NCBI GenBank assembly: GCA_012512465.1
Contig: JAAZED010000056.1
Location: 1-11,496 of the forward strand
Direction: 5' to 3'
DNA length: 11,496 bases
From: Oxalobacter sp.
GTDB lineage: Bacteria; Pseudomonadota; Gammaproteobacteria; Burkholderiales; Burkholderiaceae_D
Shown: piece after piece, positions 7,263-11,496 of the stretch
Layout: every line of letters starts with the position of its first letter
How positions within the stretch are numbered: position 1 is the stretch's first letter
Translations under genes and position numbers: made by a program
The notes under the pieces: generated by a model
What the model saw: the letters and a program-made list of their open reading frames with translations, nothing else
The model's database searches: none
Told to the model about the DNA's origin: nothing

Positions 7263-9293
7263 ATGAAAATAACATTTCCCGCTTCTTTCACGGCGCGTTT
7301 TTCTTTTATTGTTCTCCTGCTTTTGCCGGGACTTCTCCTGTCGCCGGCTCTGGCGGAAACACGGGCTACCGTTCCTGTGATGGGGGCAGAAGAGATCAAC
7401 TCCTTTTGTACACAGGGCCTGGAAGACTGGAAACAGCGTGTGAGCCAGTTGGAGGAAATCAGGGCGTATACCCCACAGGGTTCCGTGCAGTTTGTTGAGG
7501 AATGGAATCGCCTGCTGATCGCCCTGGATGATGTGCATGGTCCGATTTATCTCTTAAGCCAGGTTTCACCCGATGAAACGGTCCGCAGCAGTGCGGAAGC
7601 CTGTGATACGCAGATACGGGCGTTTAATACCGATCTGTATCTGAACCAGAAGCTGTATGCCAATGTGCGGGTTTCGCGTTCGACGGACAATGTGGAAAGG
7701 AAACTGCGCAAGGACACGCTGAGTGATTTTGAGGATGCCGGGATCACTCTGATGCCCAAAAAACGCGAACGGATGCGCGAGATACGGGTCCGGCTGGATG
7801 CCATCCAGCAGGAGTTTTCCCGCAATATCCGTGACAATAAAACCCGCGTGGTTTTTACGCCAGAGCAGATGCGGGGTTTGCCGGAAGACTACCTGACAAA
7901 GCTGAAAACAGACGGGAGCGGAAACTATCTGCTCGATTTTTCCTACCCGGTCTATGTACCGTTCATGCGTTATGCCGATGACAGCGAGGCGCGCCGCCAG
8001 TACCAGTTTGAATTCCTGAACAGGGGAACGCCAAAAAACCTGGAGTTGCTGCAGGAAGCCATCATGCTGCGCCAGGAGATGGCGGAGCTGGCAGGTTTTC
8101 GCAGCTATGCCGACTACAAGCTGCGCCGTCGGATGGCAAAAAAACCGGGGCTTGTGGATACCTTCCTCGATCAGGTGCAGGAAGCCACCCGTGTGGCAGA
8201 AAGCAACGAGCTTGAAGATTTGCGTCAGTACAAGGCACGCTCACTGGGCATCTCCGCTTCCGAGGCAGCTATTGAGCGCTGGGATGTGACTTACTGGCAG
8301 GAAAAGATAAGAAAAGAGCGCTTTGATGTTGACCAGAATGATCTGCGCCGTTATTTCCCGACAGATGCTTCGGTGAAATGGGCGCTTGGCATATCGGAAA
8401 CGTTGTACGGCATTACCTTCAGGAAGGCCAACGTGCCGCTCTGGCATGAGGATGTGGCGTATTTTGATGTGTATGACAAAGCGTCCAAAGAGCGGCTCGG
8501 CGGTATTTACCTGGACCTTTTTCCGCGTGAAGGAAAATACGGCCATGCAGCGGCCTTCCCCGTGAGAGGGGGCAGCACACTGGAAGGGCGCAAACCCATT
8601 TCAGTTCTCGTGACCAACTTCAACCGGACCGGGCTCGACGGGAATGAACTGGAAACCCTGCTGCATGAATTCGGCCATGTGCTGCATGGGGTGCTTTCAA
8701 AAACCCGTTATGTTGAACAGTCCGGTACCAGCGTGGAGCGTGATTTTGTCGAAGCACCTTCGCAGATGTTTGAAGCCTGGGCCCATGAGAAACAGCCGCT
8801 GGCGCTCCTGCCGGATTATTGTTCACCTTCATGCCCGGTAGTGGATGATGATCTGTTAAAACGGATCAACCAGGCAAGAAAGTACGGCAAGGGAACTTTT
8901 TATGCCCGTCAGTTACTGTATGCCCGATATGACATGGCGCTTTATAACGAACATAAAAAAAATGTCATGACGCTGTGGGAGGCCATGGAAGGAAAGACGC
9001 CGCTGGGTTATACGAAGGGTACCCAGTTCCCGGGGCAGTTTAACCATACCATCAGCGGTTATGCCGCAGGGTATTATGGCTACCTGTGGTCCGAGGTGCT
9101 GGCGCTCGACATGTTGTCCCGGTTTGGCGACAACCTGATGAATCCGCAGATGGGCATGCGTTACAGAAAAGCGATTCTGGAGCGGGGGGGGGAAGCTTAT
9201 GCGGATGAACTGGTTCGTGCATTTTTGGGGCGTGCGCCTGACAGCAAGGCGTTTTACCAGGAAATCACCGGCAATGCGAGTGACAAAAGGTAA
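7263..9293 (+). CDS. Exported M3-family zinc oligopeptidase (thimet oligopeptidase type)
   Basis: This metallopeptidase cuts short peptides at internal bonds and should act in the periplasm. It has 676 residues, normal for M3 plus a signal peptide: MKITFPASFTARF, a Leu-rich core, then LSPALA-ET with cleavage after residue 31. The zinc site is intact: H468-E-F-G-H472, with E497 in ERDFVEAPSQ. This is the same 29-residue spacing as His473 to Glu502 in human thimet oligopeptidase. The substrate-binding tyrosine loop is present as H595-TISGYAAGYYGYLWSEV, with Y600, Y604, Y605 and Y607. The VERDFVEAPSQM wording is closer to thimet oligopeptidase than to E. coli OpdA or PepF. The ATG at 7263 has GGA seven bases upstream; 7260 is an equally open alternative. 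A nine-G run lies in codons near residue 641. The oppB-like gene follows after 30 bases. Activity is highly likely; physiological substrates are unknown. Confidence 0.94.
   Translation: MKITFPASFTARFSFIVLLLLPGLLLSPALAETRATVPVMGAEEINSFCTQGLEDWKQRVSQLEEIRAYTPQGSVQFVEEWNRLLIALDDVHGPIYLLSQVSPDETVRSSAEACDTQIRAFNTDLYLNQKLYANVRVSRSTDNVERKLRKDTLSDFEDAGITLMPKKRERMREIRVRLDAIQQEFSRNIRDNKTRVVFTPEQMRGLPEDYLTKLKTDGSGNYLLDFSYPVYVPFMRYADDSEARRQYQFEFLNRGTPKNLELLQEAIMLRQEMAELAGFRSYADYKLRRRMAKKPGLVDTFLDQVQEATRVAESNELEDLRQYKARSLGISASEAAIERWDVTYWQEKIRKERFDVDQNDLRRYFPTDASVKWALGISETLYGITFRKANVPLWHEDVAYFDVYDKASKERLGGIYLDLFPREGKYGHAAAFPVRGGSTLEGRKPISVLVTNFNRTGLDGNELETLLHEFGHVLHGVLSKTRYVEQSGTSVERDFVEAPSQMFEAWAHEKQPLALLPDYCSPSCPVVDDDLLKRINQARKYGKGTFYARQLLYARYDMALYNEHKKNVMTLWEAMEGKTPLGYTKGTQFPGQFNHTISGYAAGYYGYLWSEVLALDMLSRFGDNLMNPQMGMRYRKAILERGGEAYADELVRAFLGRAPDSKAFYQEITGNASDKR
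9184..9192 (+). repeat. Nine-G homopolymer inside the M3 peptidase gene
   Basis: Nine consecutive G encode Arg-Gly-Gly in ILERGGEAY, about 100 bases before the stop codon. The frame is right as sequenced, because FLGR and the downstream residues match the M3 C-terminus. A slip of one base would replace the last 35 or so residues. The run may be neutral, a slippage hotspot or a place where sequencing errors occur. Confidence 0.85.
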
Positions 9294-9323
9294 CAGGATA
9301 ACGGCTGACAGAAGAGCATACCC

Positions 9324-10262
9324 ATGGCTGCTTACCTGATTCGCCGCTTGTGGCAAATGATCCCGACCATGCTCGGGGTGCTGCTTCTCGTCTTTATCCT
9401 CTTTAACTGGGTGGGAGGTGATCCTGCCTATATTCTTGCCGGCAAGATTTCCAATCCGGAGCAGATCGCCAATATCCGAAAACAGCTGGGAATTGATGAG
9501 CCTTATTATGTCCAGCTCTGGATATTCATCAAGCAGGTTCTCACCTTTGATTTCGGCAACAGCTGGAGCACGGGCGAGCCGGTTTCGCAGATTATCGTCA
9601 CGCGCATGGGACCGTCGCTGACATTGCTTTTACCGCTGACGATACTGGAAACCACGATTGCCATTGGCCTGGCGCTGGCAGTTGCCTATGTCCGCGGGTC
9701 ACTGACAGACCGCATGATCATGATGGTCTGCACGGTGGGCATGTCAATCAGTATTCTCGTCTACATCATTGTGTTTCAGTACTGGTTTGCCTACAAGCTC
9801 GGGCTTTTTCCCGTGCAGGGATGGGGCGACAGCCTGTCGCAGAATCTTTTTTACTATGCGCTTTTGCCCATCATCATCCTGCTGGCGGTGAGCCTGGCTC
9901 CCAACCTGCGGCTTTTCCGCACCTTCGTGTTAGATGAGATCGGGCAGGATTATGTCCGCACTGCACGGGCAAAGGGGCTGGGGGAGGGCCGCATCATGTG
10001 GGTGCATGTGCTTCGCAATGCAGCGATTCCGATTATTACCTATGTCATGTCCAATCTGCCCGCGCTCCTGATAGGTGCTTTTCTGGTCGAGCGTTTTTTC
10101 TCTATTCCGGGGATCGGGCGTGAAGTGATTCTGGCTGTGGAAAGAAGTGATTTCCCGGTCATCAAGGCGATTACGGTGCTGGTGGCTGCGGCTACCATGC
10201 TTTTCAATCTGCTGGCCGATCTGCTTTACCAGATGGTCGATTCCCGTGTGCGGTTGAGGTAA
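9324..10262 (+). CDS. Peptide ABC transporter permease, OppB/DppB type
   Basis: This is one of the two inner-membrane subunits that form the transport channel. Its 312 residues are typical of DppB/OppB. The first membrane helix is at about 9-29, followed by the GGDPAYILAG stretch and NPEQIANIRKQLGIDEPYYVQ (44-64), a conserved periplasmic region of this family. Five further helices follow. The cytoplasmic coupling loop, or EAA motif, lies near 204-236 (GQDYVRTARAKGLGEGRIMW), with the invariant Gly in KGLG. It docks on the ATPase. VERFFSIPGIG (255-265) is another family hallmark. The start at 9324 has GAAGAG at 9311-9316, seven bases upstream. It lies 30 bases after the peptidase gene and 3 bases before the next permease gene, so translation of the two permeases is probably coupled. 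The family call is firm; the transported solute is inferred. Confidence 0.95.
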   Translation: MAAYLIRRLWQMIPTMLGVLLLVFILFNWVGGDPAYILAGKISNPEQIANIRKQLGIDEPYYVQLWIFIKQVLTFDFGNSWSTGEPVSQIIVTRMGPSLTLLLPLTILETTIAIGLALAVAYVRGSLTDRMIMMVCTVGMSISILVYIIVFQYWFAYKLGLFPVQGWGDSLSQNLFYYALLPIIILLAVSLAPNLRLFRTFVLDEIGQDYVRTARAKGLGEGRIMWVHVLRNAAIPIITYVMSNLPALLIGAFLVERFFSIPGIGREVILAVERSDFPVIKAITVLVAAATMLFNLLADLLYQMVDSRVRLR

Positions 10263-10265
10263 GCC

Positions 10266-11381
10266 ATGACACGGACCGGCATCCCCATCTCTCCCGGCCT
10301 GTGGGCTATGGTCTTCAAGCGCCTGCGCTCGGATGTGGTTTCGATGGTGTCACTCGTTGTTGTCGGTTTTTTTATGGTGATGCTTGTCCTGTCGGCAATG
10401 GGGGTTATTGCATCGGACTGGGATGCGGAAGTTGGGGTTAATTATGCGCCTCCTACTTTTGTGGGTGCCGGTTCCGGTGTACAGATCCAGCCCGAACCCG
10501 TTCGGCCTGATGCCCGCCCTGAAAATCCGGTCGATCCCCTGCGCGATGTCATTCGCAAGCTGCGTGCCGAGATGGCTGAGCAGCCGCAAATGGCTGTGAA
10601 AAATGATTATGGCATTGCTGATCCGCTTGAAAAAGAGCTGGCAGAAATCCGTGCCGGGCTGAAAGATGCTGGTGCGGCACATGAGGATGGGCGAAAGGAA
10701 ACGCTTCCCTTCGGCGCAGACAAGTGGGGCCATGACATTATCAAGAAAACGGTTAAAGGGGGAGAAACCTCCATTGTGGTTGGACTGGTTGCTGCCCTGC
10801 TTGCCACAGTGATCGGCACGGTGCTGGGCGCTTTTTCCGGTTATTTTGGCGGGAAAGTGGATGATTTTTTCAACTGGTTTTACAGCATCTTCACTTCCAT
10901 TCCTTATTTGCTGCTTATTCTGGCGGTGGCCGCCGTGTTGCAGAAAAAAGGGGTGTTTACCATCATCCTGATTCTGGGGCTGACCGGCTGGACCGGTGTT
11001 TTCAGACTGGTGCGGGCGGAATACATCCGTCATAAGGAGCGGGAGTATGTCCTGGCGGCGGGTACTATCGGGGCATCGCACTGGCGGCGCATATTTTCGC
11101 ATATTTTCCCGAATGTCAGTCATATTCCGCTGGTCCAGATGTCGATACTGGTGGTGGGTTTTATCAAATCGGAAGTGATCCTGAGCTTTCTGGGATTTGG
11201 GGTGCCGGTTGGTGTGGTTTCCTGGGGAAGCATGTTAAATGAGGCGCAAAATGAACTGATTTTAGGAAAATGGTGGCAACTGACGGCCGCCACGGTGGCG
11301 ATGGCGCTTCTGGTCACGGCATTTTCACTCTTTACCGACGGGTTGCGTGATGCGCTGGACCCCCGTCTCAAGGAGGGCTGA
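10266..11381 (+). CDS. Peptide ABC transporter permease, OppC/DppC type, with an enlarged periplasmic loop
   Basis: This is the second channel subunit, pairing with the OppB-type protein. It has 371 residues, longer than the roughly 300 of OppC/DppC. The first membrane helix spans about 26-50. The family motif PFGADKWGHDIIKK (148-161), normally PLGTDxxGRD and only a short way past the first helix, appears after some 97 residues. The insert is Pro-rich at 76-91 and then charged and probably helical (DPLRDVIRKLRAEMAEQ and DPLEKELAEIRAGLKDAG). The core then follows the family: AFSGYFGGKVDDF (189-201), the EAA loop with EREYVLAAGTIGASHWRRIF (258-277), and SFLGFGVP (307-314). The Gly of the EAA motif is in TIGAS. 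YejE-type permeases also have long periplasmic loops. The start at 10266 has GAGGT at 10256-10260. The stop overlaps the next start by one base. Confidence 0.94.
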   Translation: MTRTGIPISPGLWAMVFKRLRSDVVSMVSLVVVGFFMVMLVLSAMGVIASDWDAEVGVNYAPPTFVGAGSGVQIQPEPVRPDARPENPVDPLRDVIRKLRAEMAEQPQMAVKNDYGIADPLEKELAEIRAGLKDAGAAHEDGRKETLPFGADKWGHDIIKKTVKGGETSIVVGLVAALLATVIGTVLGAFSGYFGGKVDDFFNWFYSIFTSIPYLLLILAVAAVLQKKGVFTIILILGLTGWTGVFRLVRAEYIRHKEREYVLAAGTIGASHWRRIFSHIFPNVSHIPLVQMSILVVGFIKSEVILSFLGFGVPVGVVSWGSMLNEAQNELILGKWWQLTAATVAMALLVTAFSLFTDGLRDALDPRLKEG

Positions 11382-11395
11382 TGGAGGCAGACATG
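11371..11395 (+). promoter_or_regulatory. Two ribosome-binding sites in tandem, each with an ATG
   Basis: AGGAGG (11371-11376) stands four bases before ATG 11381. GGAGG (11383-11387), which overlaps that first ATG, stands five bases before an in-frame ATG at 11393. Either could begin the ATPase. The upstream site is stronger in sequence but tightly spaced; the downstream start gives MTPLLQVRNL, a common opening for OppD-type proteins. Confidence 0.6.
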
Positions 11396-11496
11396 ACACC
11401 GCTTCTTCAGGTCAGAAATCTCCAGGTCCGTTTCAGGGTCGACCGGCAGACAACGTTTGAGGCGGTAAAGCATATTTCATTTGATATCCCGCGCAA
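11381..11496 (+). CDS. Peptide ABC transporter ATP-binding protein, OppD/OppF type (N-terminus only)
   Basis: The visible 38 codons begin MEADMTPLLQVRNLQVRF and continue with a stretch ending AVKHISFDIPR. This is the first beta-sheet region of an ABC ATPase: LLQVRNLQVRF is the opening strand that precedes the aromatic A-loop region, and AVKHISFDI leads towards the Walker A motif, which lies beyond the window edge. The gene overlaps the OppC-type stop by one base (TGATG), a usual sign of translational coupling. It would supply the energy for the two permeases. Whether it is a single-domain OppD, one of an OppD/OppF pair or a fused double ATPase cannot be seen. The start may be 11381 or 11393. 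Confidence 0.85.
   Translation, partial: MEADMTPLLQVRNLQVRFRVDRQTTFEAVKHISFDIPR

Noticed and set aside
10350..11123. Minus-strand open frame (257 codons) opposite the OppC-type gene
   Set aside because: It lies wholly within a well-supported permease gene and has shadow-type composition.
1..11496. CRISPR array, tRNA, rRNA, insertion sequence or phage attachment site
   Set aside because: No spaced direct repeats, cloverleaf-like segments, transposase motifs or integrase-linked repeats were seen on reading both strands.

Overview
The window looks like ordinary chromosome from a betaproteobacterium of the order Burkholderiales. A mid-GC member of the Oxalobacteraceae such as Oxalobacter would fit. 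This rests on the run FmdB-type zinc ribbon, aspS, nudB, on the AspRS and NudB sequences, and on a base composition that looks close to 50% GC (judged by eye, not computed). No tRNA, rRNA, insertion sequence, phage gene or CRISPR array was seen.

Region 1 (1-1587) holds a 480-residue sodium:solute symporter gene with no visible Shine-Dalgarno. It is followed by a 55-base gap with a TATAAT box just ahead of the next gene. Region 2 (1588-4292) is a housekeeping block on the + strand: a small FmdB-family zinc ribbon, a terminator, aspS, and nudB eight bases after aspS. The DUF502 gene that often sits between fmdB and aspS in related bacteria is absent. The 150 bases there contain only a short signal-peptide-like reading frame and the terminator. 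A strong bidirectional terminator (4306-4346) then separates nudB from a convergent minus-strand gene for an exported parvulin-type prolyl isomerase (4359-5135).

Region 3 (5361-11496) is a + strand operon for peptide handling. In order it encodes a family 5 substrate-binding protein, an M3 (thimet oligopeptidase-type) zinc peptidase with its own signal peptide, an OppB-type permease, an OppC-type permease with a long periplasmic insert, and the first 38 codons of an OppD/OppF-type ATPase cut by the window edge. Gaps shrink along the operon: 87, 30 and 3 bases, then a 1-base overlap. The likely scheme is that the peptidase trims oligopeptides in the periplasm, the binding protein captures products, and the permease-ATPase complex imports them. 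The gene order supports this link, but it has not been tested.

The most interesting item is the exported M3 oligopeptidase inside a peptide ABC-transporter operon. Secondary points are a nine-G tract in its gene, the enlarged periplasmic loop of the second permease, specificity residues that predict a non-discriminating AspRS, and the altered fmdB-aspS junction. Nothing in the window is a clear candidate for a wholly new kind of system.
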